Origin: Polynucleobacter sp. UK-Kesae-W10
GTDB taxonomy: Bacteria; Pseudomonadota; Gammaproteobacteria; Burkholderiales; Burkholderiaceae
DNA: 64,000 bases
Direction: 5' to 3'
Assembly: GCF_018881575.1 (NCBI RefSeq)
Contig: NZ_JACVQB010000001.1
Location: forward strand, 916,986-980,985
Made by a program: the position numbers and the translations under genes. The notes below the pieces were generated by a model, which had not been told where the DNA came from, made no database searches, and worked only from the letters and a program-made list of their open reading frames with translations. Shown one piece after another: positions 20,511 to 27,695 of this stretch; the first letter of the stretch is position 1, and the number at the start of each line of letters is the position of its first letter.

Positions 20511-22895
20511 ATGCGTAAAGCAAAAGACTTGATGCCCCGTGAGGCCGACCGTTTAGGTACGGTTCAAGGGCATCGAGATGGATTTGGGTTTGTCATTCCC
20601 GATGATGGTGGTGAAGATATTTTTCTCTCCGAGAGAGAAATGTCCCGCGTCATGCATGGCGATAGAGTCAATGTCAGAGTATTAGGAACCGATCGACGTG
20701 GTCGCCCAGAAGGGCAGATCGTTGAGGTGGTGCTGCATGCCAACAAAGTAGTGATCGGCCGACTATTGAATGAGAACGGCGTGTTAATTGTTGCGCCTGA
20801 AGATAAGCGTATTGGTCATGACATTCTGATTCCGCCGAAGGGGCAAGGACAGGCTAAATTAGGCCAAGTAGTGAGTGTTGAAATTATTGATTACCCAGAT
20901 AGCTATCGCCAGGCCGTAGGGCGTGTTGTAGAGGTTTTAGGTGAGATCGATGACCCGGGTATGGAAATCGAGATTGCAGTACGCAAGTACGGCGTGCCCC
21001 ATGAGTTTTCAGCGGCAGCGATGAAGGAGGCTGCAGCACTGCCCGATACCGTGCAGCAGTCAGATCTCGAGGGTCGAGTCGATCTGCGTGATGTTCCTCT
21101 GGTCACCATTGATGGTGCGGATGCGCGTGACTTTGATGATGCCGTTTATTGTGAGCCGGTCATGTACGGCAAGACAAAGGCGTGGCGCCTAATTGTGGCA
21201 ATCGCTGACGTTTCGCATTACGTCAAACCGGGTCATCCATTGGATGACGAAGGTTTACTGCGTGCTACATCTGTCTACTTCCCCAGACGCGTCATCCCCA
21301 TGTTGCCGGAGAAGATCTCCAACGGACTTTGCTCGCTCAATCCTAATGTAGATCGCCTTTGTATGGTGTGCGACTCTGTGGTCGACAACAACGGTGTAGT
21401 GCTGGCCTATCAGTTCTATCCCGCGGTAATGCATTCTGCGCAACGCTTTACCTATGACACGGTTTGGGAGATTCTCTCTAATAGTAAGGGCCCTGAAGCA
21501 GCACGATTTGCTCAGTTTCGCCCTTTGTTGACCAATCTGTATTCACTCTTCAAAATATTGCTATCTGCTCGTGAGAAGCGTGGTGCGATTGAGTTTGAAA
21601 CAACTGAGACACAAATCATTAGCAATGAACTCGGTAAGATTTTGCGCATTGAGCCGCGCCTTCGCAATGATGCTCACCGCTTAATTGAAGAGTGTATGTT
21701 GACAGCCAACGTTTGCGCTGCTGACTTTATTGAAAAGAATAAGCATCTCAGTCTGTATCGCGTGCACGGCGAGCCTTCCGAAGAGAAACTAGTTACCTTG
21801 CGTCAAGTATTACGAACATCAGGCCTATCTCTTGGTGGTGGTGAAAAACCAAAACCACGTGATTTTGCTAAGTTGATGCGTGAAATTAAAGATCGCCCGG
21901 ATGCCAATATGTTGCAGTCCGTTGTTTTACGCTCTATGCAGCAAGCAATGTACCAACCGGATAACGAAGGCCACTTTGGTTTAGCGTATCCAGCGTATTC
22001 TCATTTCACCAGTCCGATTCGTCGCTATCCAGACTTATTGACCCATCGTGTCATTAAATCCATTCTGGAAAAGAAACCTTACGTTCCTGTTCTACCTCCT
22101 AAAGTACCGCTAAATCTCACATTGCCTCGTAAGGGTAAAGGTAGAGAAAATGCGGTCAATGCCAAGAAATCCCAAAGCGATGCTAAAGCGGGTGCAGCTA
22201 AAGGAACACGTGTTCCTAAGGGTGCTAATGCTGCTTTGCCTATTTGGGGTCAATTGGGCGTTCACTGCTCCTCGAATGAGCGGCGTGCAGATGAAGCCTC
22301 GCGTGATGTCGAGGCATGGCTCAAGTGCTATTACATGCGAGATCATCTTGGTCAAGAGTATGCGGGTACTGTTACCGGCGTAGCAAACTTTGGTCTCTTT
22401 ATTCAGCTAGAGAACCTGTTTGTTGAAGGTATGGTTCACGTCACTGAACTGGGTGGTGATTACTTCCAGTACGATGAAGCTCGCCAAGAATTGCGTGGCG
22501 AGCGAACCGGTATTCGCTATCGTTTAGGTGACCGCCTGCATGTCTTAGTCAGTCGTGTAGATTTGGATGCGCGCAAAATTGAATTTAGCCTAGTGAAAAG
22601 TTCTGGTGCCGAAGGTGCTGGCTCCTCCAGTCGTCGTCAGTTGTTGTTAGCTGCTGATACCGGTAGGCCCAATAAAAAGGCTGCTCCCAATAAGAGTAGG
22701 CCAGCTCATAAAGCGCCTCAAAAGCCCAGCGGAATCAATGTCAATGCTGCAAAGTCTGCCGGCGCCTTGGGTGCTACACAATCTAAGAGCAAAGCTAGTC
22801 GTAAGAATGGCAAGGCCAGCAAGCCTAATAGATCTGTTGGAAAACCTGCGGGTAGTAAACCACCAGTTCGCAATACCAAAGCACGCCGCAAGTAA
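20511..22895 (+). CDS. rnr: RNase R, 3'-5' exoribonuclease
   Basis: RNase R degrades structured RNA processively and takes part in rRNA quality control and trans-translation. The order of domains is: cold-shock domains at about 15-160, RNB catalytic domain (VTIDGADARDFDDAV with the Mg-binding Asp residues at about 200-213; RRYPDLLTHR later), an S1 domain at about 620-700 and a basic Lys/Ser/Ala-rich tail of roughly 95 residues. An insertion rich in Lys, Gly and Ala (about residues 525-575) interrupts the end of the RNB domain before LGVHCSSNERRADEA and is about 30 residues longer than in E. coli. rlmB follows 35 bases later, as in many proteobacteria. Confidence 0.96.
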   Translation: MRKAKDLMPREADRLGTVQGHRDGFGFVIPDDGGEDIFLSEREMSRVMHGDRVNVRVLGTDRRGRPEGQIVEVVLHANKVVIGRLLNENGVLIVAPEDKRIGHDILIPPKGQGQAKLGQVVSVEIIDYPDSYRQAVGRVVEVLGEIDDPGMEIEIAVRKYGVPHEFSAAAMKEAAALPDTVQQSDLEGRVDLRDVPLVTIDGADARDFDDAVYCEPVMYGKTKAWRLIVAIADVSHYVKPGHPLDDEGLLRATSVYFPRRVIPMLPEKISNGLCSLNPNVDRLCMVCDSVVDNNGVVLAYQFYPAVMHSAQRFTYDTVWEILSNSKGPEAARFAQFRPLLTNLYSLFKILLSAREKRGAIEFETTETQIISNELGKILRIEPRLRNDAHRLIEECMLTANVCAADFIEKNKHLSLYRVHGEPSEEKLVTLRQVLRTSGLSLGGGEKPKPRDFAKLMREIKDRPDANMLQSVVLRSMQQAMYQPDNEGHFGLAYPAYSHFTSPIRRYPDLLTHRVIKSILEKKPYVPVLPPKVPLNLTLPRKGKGRENAVNAKKSQSDAKAGAAKGTRVPKGANAALPIWGQLGVHCSSNERRADEASRDVEAWLKCYYMRDHLGQEYAGTVTGVANFGLFIQLENLFVEGMVHVTELGGDYFQYDEARQELRGERTGIRYRLGDRLHVLVSRVDLDARKIEFSLVKSSGAEGAGSSSRRQLLLAADTGRPNKKAAPNKSRPAHKAPQKPSGINVNAAKSAGALGATQSKSKASRKNGKASKPNRSVGKPAGSKPPVRNTKARRK

Positions 22896-22930
22896 TAATC
22901 TATTCAGAATAAGTCAGAACAAATACCAAG

Positions 22931-23686
22931 ATGAAACAAATATTAGTTGGATTTCATGCGGTTCAAGCGCGCTTGCGCGTTGATCCCGATAGCCTCAAGT
23001 CGGTCTACTTTGATCCAAGTCGTCGTGATCGCCGTATGGGTGACTTTCTAAAACAAGCGGAAGAGATTTTGGGTGAGCGTTTGCACGCTGCTGATGCGGA
23101 GCGCTTACAAAAATTGACAGGTCATGATCGTCACCAAGGTGTAGTGGCTTTGGCCGAAAAAATGACTATTGCACGGACGATTACCGAGGTGATTGAAGAC
23201 GTTGAAGGTGCAAAAGAAAAGCCTTTATTTCTCATATTGGATGGTGTAACGGATCCCCATAACTTCGGTGCTTGTTTGCGGGTGGCTGATGGTGCAGGTG
23301 TAGATGCGGTAGTCATTCCAAAGGACCGTTCAGCTTCCATTAATGCTACGGTCAGTAAAGTTTCTAGCGGCGCTTCTGAGGTAATACCGGTGATTACGGT
23401 GACCAATCTGGTTCGCAGCATGAAAGAAATGCAGGAAGCAGGCGTATGGATTATCGGCACGGATGATGAGGCTGAAAAATCTATTTATGACATCGACCTG
23501 ACAGGCTCAATCGCGATTGTCATGGGGGCAGAAGGTGAGGGCATGCGTCGCTTGACTAAAGAAACCTGTGATGAGCTTGTACGTATTCCAATGCAAGGCG
23601 TGGTCTCCAGTTTGAATGTTTCTGTTGCCAGCGGCGTATGCCTGTATGAGGCATTAAGACAGCGGCTTGCTAAAACTAAAAAATAA
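22931..23686 (+). CDS. rlmB: RlmB, 23S rRNA G2251 2'-O-methyltransferase
   Basis: A SPOUT-class methyltransferase of 251 residues that modifies G2251 in the P-loop of 23S rRNA. The N-terminal substrate-binding domain starts [10 protein letters not shown], and the knotted SAM-binding domain has [21 protein letters not shown], the late motif [13 protein letters not shown] and [18 protein letters not shown]. It lies directly after rnr, the E. coli arrangement. Confidence 0.96.
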   Translation: MKQILVGFHAVQARLRVDPDSLKSVYFDPSRRDRRMGDFLKQAEEILGERLHAADAERLQKLTGHDRHQGVVALAEKMTIARTITEVIEDVEGAKEKPLFLILDGVTDPHNFGACLRVADGAGVDAVVIPKDRSASINATVSKVSSGASEVIPVITVTNLVRSMKEMQEAGVWIIGTDDEAEKSIYDIDLTGSIAIVMGAEGEGMRRLTKETCDELVRIPMQGVVSSLNVSVASGVCLYEALRQRLAKTKK

Positions 23687-23722
23687 GCCTAAGCTGAAAC
23701 AAGTAACAATAAAGGGGCTCAT

Positions 23723-23908
23723 ATGAAATGCAATATTGGACACACGGATCGCGTACTACGCATGACTGTTGGTGTAACACTGATGGGTCTGGCGGGTTTT
23801 GGTATTACCGGGCCTTGGGCATGGATCGGAATCATCCCTCTGGCAACAGGCATGTTTGGTAATTGTCCGGCTTATACCTTGCTAGGCATCAATACAGCCA
23901 AGAAGTAA
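23723..23908 (+). CDS. DUF2892 (YgaP-like) small membrane protein
   Basis: A 61-residue protein with two hydrophobic segments (VLRMTVGVTLMGLAGFGI and WIGIIPLATGMFGNCPAYTLLG). It matches DUF2892 proteins, which start MKCNIG or similar and carry the motif GNCPAY; the domain is found alone or fused to rhodanese in YgaP. Function is not known. An AAAGGGG ribosome site precedes the ATG, and a bidirectional terminator follows. Confidence 0.85.
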   Translation: MKCNIGHTDRVLRMTVGVTLMGLAGFGITGPWAWIGIIPLATGMFGNCPAYTLLGINTAKK

Positions 23909-23932
23909 GCAATAAACGAAGTGCTCACATGT

Positions 23933-23962
23933 AAAGCCATGGTAAACGCTATGGCTTTTTTA
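23933..23962. terminator. Terminator between the DUF2892 gene and tal
   Basis: An 8-bp stem AAAGCCAT / ATGGCTTT with a 10-base loop, followed by a T run on the plus strand. It lies between convergent genes and reaches the tal stop codon; termination is best supported in the plus direction. Confidence 0.75.
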
Positions 23963-24937
23963 TTTTCCCAATAGAGTCTCAAGCTTTTCTGTATCAATGC
24001 AGAAATTTCGAATACCTTCAGCCAGTTTTTCAGTGGCCATCGCATCATTGTTCAGTTGCAATCTAAAGCTTGGTTCATCTAATTTCAGCGGGATAATATT
24101 TTCAGCACTCAAAGCGGCTTGTGCATTGGCTGTATCCAGTTTTTTAGTTACAGCCGTAAAGCCTGTACTTAATTCACTCAGGAGTTCTGGGCTAATGGTC
24201 AGCAGATCGCAACCAGCCAGCTCTAGAATTTGCGTGGTATTGCGAAAGCTTGCGCCCATGATTTCAGTGGGAATGCCAAAGTGTTTGTAATAGTGAAAAA
24301 TGCGTTTTACTGAAGTTACACCAGGATCATTTGCTCCGCCGTGAGTTGCATCGCTCCAATTGGACCCTAACTTCACTTTGTACCAATCAGTAATGCGGCC
24401 TACAAAAGGCGAAATCAGCTTTGCGTTAGCAGCGCCACAAGCAGCTGCTTGCACAAGCGAGAAGAGTAGAGTCATATTGCAATGAATGCCATCTGACTCC
24501 AATTCTTTGGCAGCCGCAATGCCTTCCCAGGTGGCAGCCAGCTTGATTAAGATCCGTTTGCGATCAACACCATGCGACTCATACAAAGCGATTAAGTGTT
24601 TTGCTTTGGCAACGGTGGCCTTGGTGTCGAAGGAGAGGCGGGCGTCTACTTCGGTAGACACTCGACCAGGAACAATCTTCAAGATTTCCATGCCAAATGC
24701 GACCAAGATGTAGTCAACCAGTTCAGTTGGATTTAAACCTGGGTGAGCAGCTTTAACGGCATTGACCAATGACTGATAATTGGGCTGCTGGGCAGCCTTC
24801 AGAATCAGCGAGGGATTGGTAGTTGCGTCCTGTGGCTGAAACTCTTGCATGCGCTCAAAATCGCCTGTGTCGGCTACTACCGTAGTGAGTTTCTTGAGTT
24901 GCTCAAGTTGGCTTGGGGCTAAGGTAGTGCTATTCAT
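23960..24937 (-). CDS. tal: Transaldolase
   Basis: Transaldolase moves a dihydroxyacetone unit between sugar phosphates in the non-oxidative pentose phosphate pathway. With the ATG at 24937 the protein has 325 residues and the Schiff-base lysine in [11 protein letters not shown] is Lys132, the same number as in E. coli TalB, which supports this start over a TTG at 24958. DATTNPSLI near the N-terminus and [11 protein letters not shown] are family motifs. It is divergent from rpiA, which acts in the same pathway, across 93 bases. Confidence 0.96.
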   Translation of the reverse strand: MNSTTLAPSQLEQLKKLTTVVADTGDFERMQEFQPQDATTNPSLILKAAQQPNYQSLVNAVKAAHPGLNPTELVDYILVAFGMEILKIVPGRVSTEVDARLSFDTKATVAKAKHLIALYESHGVDRKRILIKLAATWEGIAAAKELESDGIHCNMTLLFSLVQAAACGAANAKLISPFVGRITDWYKVKLGSNWSDATHGGANDPGVTSVKRIFHYYKHFGIPTEIMGASFRNTTQILELAGCDLLTISPELLSELSTGFTAVTKKLDTANAQAALSAENIIPLKLDEPSFRLQLNNDAMATEKLAEGIRNFCIDTEKLETLLGK

Positions 24938-24974
24938 AAGGGTGTAAGGGGATCTCAAAGGATGGTTTCTTGAA

Positions 24975-24986
24975 TATCATATGATA
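24975..24986. promoter_or_regulatory. 12-bp palindrome between divergent tal and rpiA
   Basis: TATCATATGATA is a perfect palindrome, placed 37 bases before the tal ATG and 44 before the rpiA ATG. It could be a shared operator or simply overlapping -10 elements of divergent promoters (TATGAT / TATCAT); no more can be said. Confidence 0.35.
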
Positions 24987-25030
24987 GATGTATTCATTAA
25001 TCCGCTCCAGTAAAGGCCGTTAGCAAACCC

Positions 25031-25741
25031 ATGAATCAGGATCAACTCAAACAGATGGTAGGTGAGGCAGCCCGCGATGAGGTCTTAAAGCTGCCTGCTG
25101 GGCAAATCTTGGGCGTAGGCACCGGCTCCACTGCGAATTGCTTTATTGATGCGCTTGCCCCCTACAAGAGTCATTTTGCTGGAACGGTCTCAAGCTCAAA
25201 TGCCACTACTGAGCGTTTGTTAAAGCATGGCTTCAAAGTGCTGGATCCAAATGATGTTCAAGGCTTGCCAGCCTACGTGGATGGCGCAGATGAGATTGAT
25301 CCTGCTGGACACATGATTAAAGGCGGCGGCGGCGCATTGACTCGCGAAAAGATTATTGCCTCGATGGCAAAGCAATTTATTTGCATTTGTGATTCTTCAA
25401 AACAGGTGCCTGTATTGGGTAACTTTGCGCTCCCTGTAGAAATCATTCCACTGGCTAAAGGTGTGGTGAGTAGGGAACTTGAGAAATTGGGTGGTAAGGT
25501 TTCTCTTCGTTTGGCTAAGAACACTCGCGCCGATCTCCATCAAACTCCGAGTGAGCCTTTTGTAACCGATAATGGCGGGTGGATTTTGGATATTGCTGGC
25601 TTGCAAATTGCCAATCCCCTGCAGATGGAGGCGCAAATCAACCAAATTGCGGGCGTCATCACGGTAGGCTTGTTCGCGAAAGAAAAGGCGAATATCTTGT
25701 TGGTCAGCAATGCCTCTGGCGTTGAGCGCCTTGCTCTCTAA
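25031..25741 (+). CDS. rpiA: Ribose-5-phosphate isomerase A
   Basis: RpiA interconverts ribose-5-phosphate and ribulose-5-phosphate. The 236 residues show GVGTGSTANCFIDAL (phosphate/substrate loop), SSSNATTERL, YVDGADEID with the catalytic acidic residues, and KGGGGALTREKI. Length fits the family (219-230). Promoter should lie in the 93-base gap shared with tal; the terminator structure at 25754-25787 lies just after the stop. Confidence 0.97.
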   Translation: MNQDQLKQMVGEAARDEVLKLPAGQILGVGTGSTANCFIDALAPYKSHFAGTVSSSNATTERLLKHGFKVLDPNDVQGLPAYVDGADEIDPAGHMIKGGGGALTREKIIASMAKQFICICDSSKQVPVLGNFALPVEIIPLAKGVVSRELEKLGGKVSLRLAKNTRADLHQTPSEPFVTDNGGWILDIAGLQIANPLQMEAQINQIAGVITVGLFAKEKANILLVSNASGVERLAL

Positions 25742-25753
25742 TTACTGAAAGAT

Positions 25754-25787
25754 AATAAAAAACCCGACGGGGTATGCCCATCGGGTT
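25754..25787 (-). terminator. Terminator shared by rpiA and the small-RNA candidate
   Basis: Stem AACCCGA-C-GGG / CCC-A-TCGGGTT with one internal mismatch and a small loop. Read on the minus strand it is followed by TTTTTTATTAT, a good U tract; on the plus strand the tract is only TTGTTT. It therefore looks best suited to end the minus-strand RNA and may also end rpiA. Confidence 0.8.
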
Positions 25788-25916
25788 GTTTGCCATGGTA
25801 TGCATGGCGCAGGCACTCGGAAGGTATTTCGTTCCTTAGCCTATAAGCGCATAGATGCGCTTATTTTTACTGGCTTTCGCCAATGTGGCGGGGCACTATT
25901 ACTGCCTCACCACGAT
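25756..25916 (-). ncRNA. Candidate structured small RNA, no known family recognised
   Basis: On the minus strand a strong promoter (25920-25948) would start an RNA near 25913-25916 that ends at the terminator near 25756, about 160 nt. I can fold by eye: hairpin 1 (25885-25913), GTGGTG-A-GGCA paired with TGCC-C-CGCCAC around a 7-base loop; hairpin 2 (25870-25883), TGGC-GAAA-GCCA with a GNRA tetraloop; hairpin 3 (25843-25864), 9 bp ATAAGCGCA/TGCGCTTAT; a weak AAGG/CCTT hairpin; hairpin 5 (25792-25808), GCCATG/CATGGC; then the terminator. No ORF with a start and ribosome site is apparent. It does not look like 6S, tmRNA, SRP or RNase P RNA to me. Confidence 0.65.
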
Positions 25917-25919
25917 TAC

Positions 25920-25948
25920 ATCCTATGCCTGTGTTTTTAGTGTGTCAA
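25920..25948 (-). promoter_or_regulatory. Sigma-70 promoter of the small-RNA candidate
   Basis: Minus strand: TTGACA (25943-25948), 17-base spacer, TAGGAT (25920-25925). Upstream of the -35 there are A/T tracts (about 25950-25980) that resemble an UP element. This is the best -35/-10 match I noticed in the window, and it does not serve any protein gene. Confidence 0.75.
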
Positions 25949-25981
25949 CAATAAAAACTGCTTTTATGGAACTATTTTTAT

Positions 25982-25999
25982 GCTGTATTGCAATACAGC
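25982..25999. repeat. 18-bp perfect palindrome downstream of the yggX gene
   Basis: GCTGTATTGCAATACAGC reads the same on both strands. It begins 10 bases after the stop of the YggX gene. No T run follows in either direction, so it is not a typical terminator; it sits about 35 bases upstream of the small-RNA -35 and could be an operator or a transcript-end hairpin. Confidence 0.5.
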
Positions 26000-26008
26000 G
26001 ATAACGCT

Positions 26009-26281
26009 TTACTCTGCTGGGGGTACGTAGCCTTGGGCCATATCTGCCCCGCCTTCAAAGAAGTATTTCTCAACCTGCTTTAAAAGGTATTGGCGTGCGC
26101 GTGGATCAGCCATGTTCAGGCGGTTTTCATTAATCAACATGGTTTGTTGCTTTAACCAAGCAGCCCAAGCTTCTTTGGAAACTTGATTCCAAATCTTTTT
26201 GCCCAATTCGCCAGGAAGTGGGGCGAAATCCATGCCTTCGGCTTCCTTATTGAGTTTGATGCATTGAACCATGCGTACCAT
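26009..26281 (-). CDS. YggX family, probable Fe(2+)-trafficking / oxidative damage protection protein
   Basis: A 90-residue protein with the YggX pattern: Cys near the N-terminus ([15 protein letters not shown]), [19 protein letters not shown], and [25 protein letters not shown]. In enterics YggX limits oxidative damage to iron-sulfur proteins. The ATG at 26281 is used; an internal ATG three codons later also exists. It follows argA (start 27678, end 26314) by 32 bases on the same strand, so it is probably in the argA transcript. Confidence 0.93.
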   Translation of the reverse strand: MVRMVQCIKLNKEAEGMDFAPLPGELGKKIWNQVSKEAWAAWLKQQTMLINENRLNMADPRARQYLLKQVEKYFFEGGADMAQGYVPPAE

Positions 26282-26313
26282 CTGTAATGCCTTTCTTGTT
26301 TAGTGCTTATTGC

Positions 26314-27678
26314 TTATAGATCTTTAGTTAAAACCATGGACTTACGGTCCCAGTTATAAATTTGCTTTCTTTCTTCCGGCAAATCCTCCACCGATGCTCG
26401 CTTAAAGCCACGTTTGAGGAACCAGTGCTCAGTTCTTGTAGTGAGAACAAATAATTTTTTGATGCCCTCTTGTTTGGCTCTCATTTCAATGCGCTTGAGA
26501 AGGCGTTCACCGTCACCGGACCCTTGAACATCTGGATCTACAGCAAGGCAGGCCAACTCACCCACACCGTTAGGGAAGGGAAATAGGGCTGCGCAACCGA
26601 AGAGAACACGATCATGCTCAATGACTGAGAAGCGCTGAATATCACGTTCAATCACATCCTGTCCGCGAGCAGCCAGAATACCTTCTTCTTCGAGTGGCAT
26701 GGTAAGTTGCAAGATACCGCCAACGTCATCTTGATTGGCTTCACGCAAGTTCTCAATATCGGAAGAGGCTAGCATCATGCCGATGCCATCATGGGTAAAG
26801 AGCTCTTCCAGGAGTGCGCCATCTTGATTGCAGGGCAGGAAGTGCACACGACTGACGCCTGCACGAATTGCTCTGCTGGAGATATTGAGCAAACTCTTCA
26901 TACCCACATCCAGATCTTTGTTTTGGCCTACATATTCTTGTAGCTGTGGCAATGAGAGTTCGGTAATGAAGTCGCCTTCAGCATCTTTCAAGCCACCATA
27001 AGGGCTCAAGAAAATCAGCTTATCCGCTTTTAGTGCGGCAGCAGTCGAAGCCGCAACATCTTCATAGGCCAAATTAAAAGCTTGGCCGGTTGGTGAGAAG
27101 CCAAGTGGTGAGAGCAGAACAATCTTATTGCTATCAAGTGAGAGCTTAATCGATGTGGAATCCACTTTACGAACTAAGCCGGTATGGATGTAGTCGACAC
27201 CTTCTACAACGCCTACTGGCATCGCAGTAATGAAGTTGCCAGAAATCACGGAGATACGAGACCCCGCCATGGGCGTGTTTGGTAAGCCGCGGCTAAATGC
27301 TGCCTCGATATCTAAACGCAATTCACCGGCCGCCTCTTTGACGCACTCTAAGGCTGCAGCATCAGTAATTCGATAGCTGTGCATAGCGCTCTTGCCAAAC
27401 TTACTCTTAATCTTGCGCAGCATCAGCTGCTCTTCAATCTGCGGACGAATGCCGTGAACGAGGACGATGCGCATCCCCATGGCATGCAACATTGCAATAT
27501 CCTCAATCAGGTTCTCAAGACCGATTTCTTGGACGAGTTCGCCAGCAAAGGCGATCACAAAGGTCTTTTCTCGAAAACTATGAATATAAGGCGCAACGTC
27601 GCGCAACCAGCCCACAAAAGGGAAGTTAGAGGTAGATTCTTCAGCGCTTGGCGCCTGGTTTGGTGCATTTGTCGGCAT
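26314..27678 (-). CDS. argA: N-acetylglutamate synthase ArgA
   Basis: ArgA acetylates glutamate, the first step of arginine biosynthesis, and is usually feedback-inhibited by arginine through its amino-acid-kinase-like domain. The 454 residues have that domain at about 20-305 (FVIAFAGELVQE, VHGIRPQIEEQL) and a GNAT acetyltransferase domain from about 310 with the acetyl-CoA loop VDPDVQGSGDGERLLKRIE and LTTRTEHWFLKRGF. The N-terminal start is at 27678, only 17 bases from the divergent hrpA start. The YggX gene follows downstream. Confidence 0.95.
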   Translation of the reverse strand: MPTNAPNQAPSAEESTSNFPFVGWLRDVAPYIHSFREKTFVIAFAGELVQEIGLENLIEDIAMLHAMGMRIVLVHGIRPQIEEQLMLRKIKSKFGKSAMHSYRITDAAALECVKEAAGELRLDIEAAFSRGLPNTPMAGSRISVISGNFITAMPVGVVEGVDYIHTGLVRKVDSTSIKLSLDSNKIVLLSPLGFSPTGQAFNLAYEDVAASTAAALKADKLIFLSPYGGLKDAEGDFITELSLPQLQEYVGQNKDLDVGMKSLLNISSRAIRAGVSRVHFLPCNQDGALLEELFTHDGIGMMLASSDIENLREANQDDVGGILQLTMPLEEEGILAARGQDVIERDIQRFSVIEHDRVLFGCAALFPFPNGVGELACLAVDPDVQGSGDGERLLKRIEMRAKQEGIKKLFVLTTRTEHWFLKRGFKRASVEDLPEERKQIYNWDRKSMVLTKDL

Positions 27679-27695
27679 AGTGAGAAAATTATAGG

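Noticed and set aside
25756-25916. Assigning the RNA to 6S RNA or a riboswitch
   Set aside because: The 5' and 3' ends do not form the long closing stem of 6S RNA, and no gene follows on the same strand for a riboswitch to control.
25982-25999. Palindrome as an ordinary terminator of the yggX gene
   Set aside because: Neither side is followed by a T run; I list it only as a palindrome.
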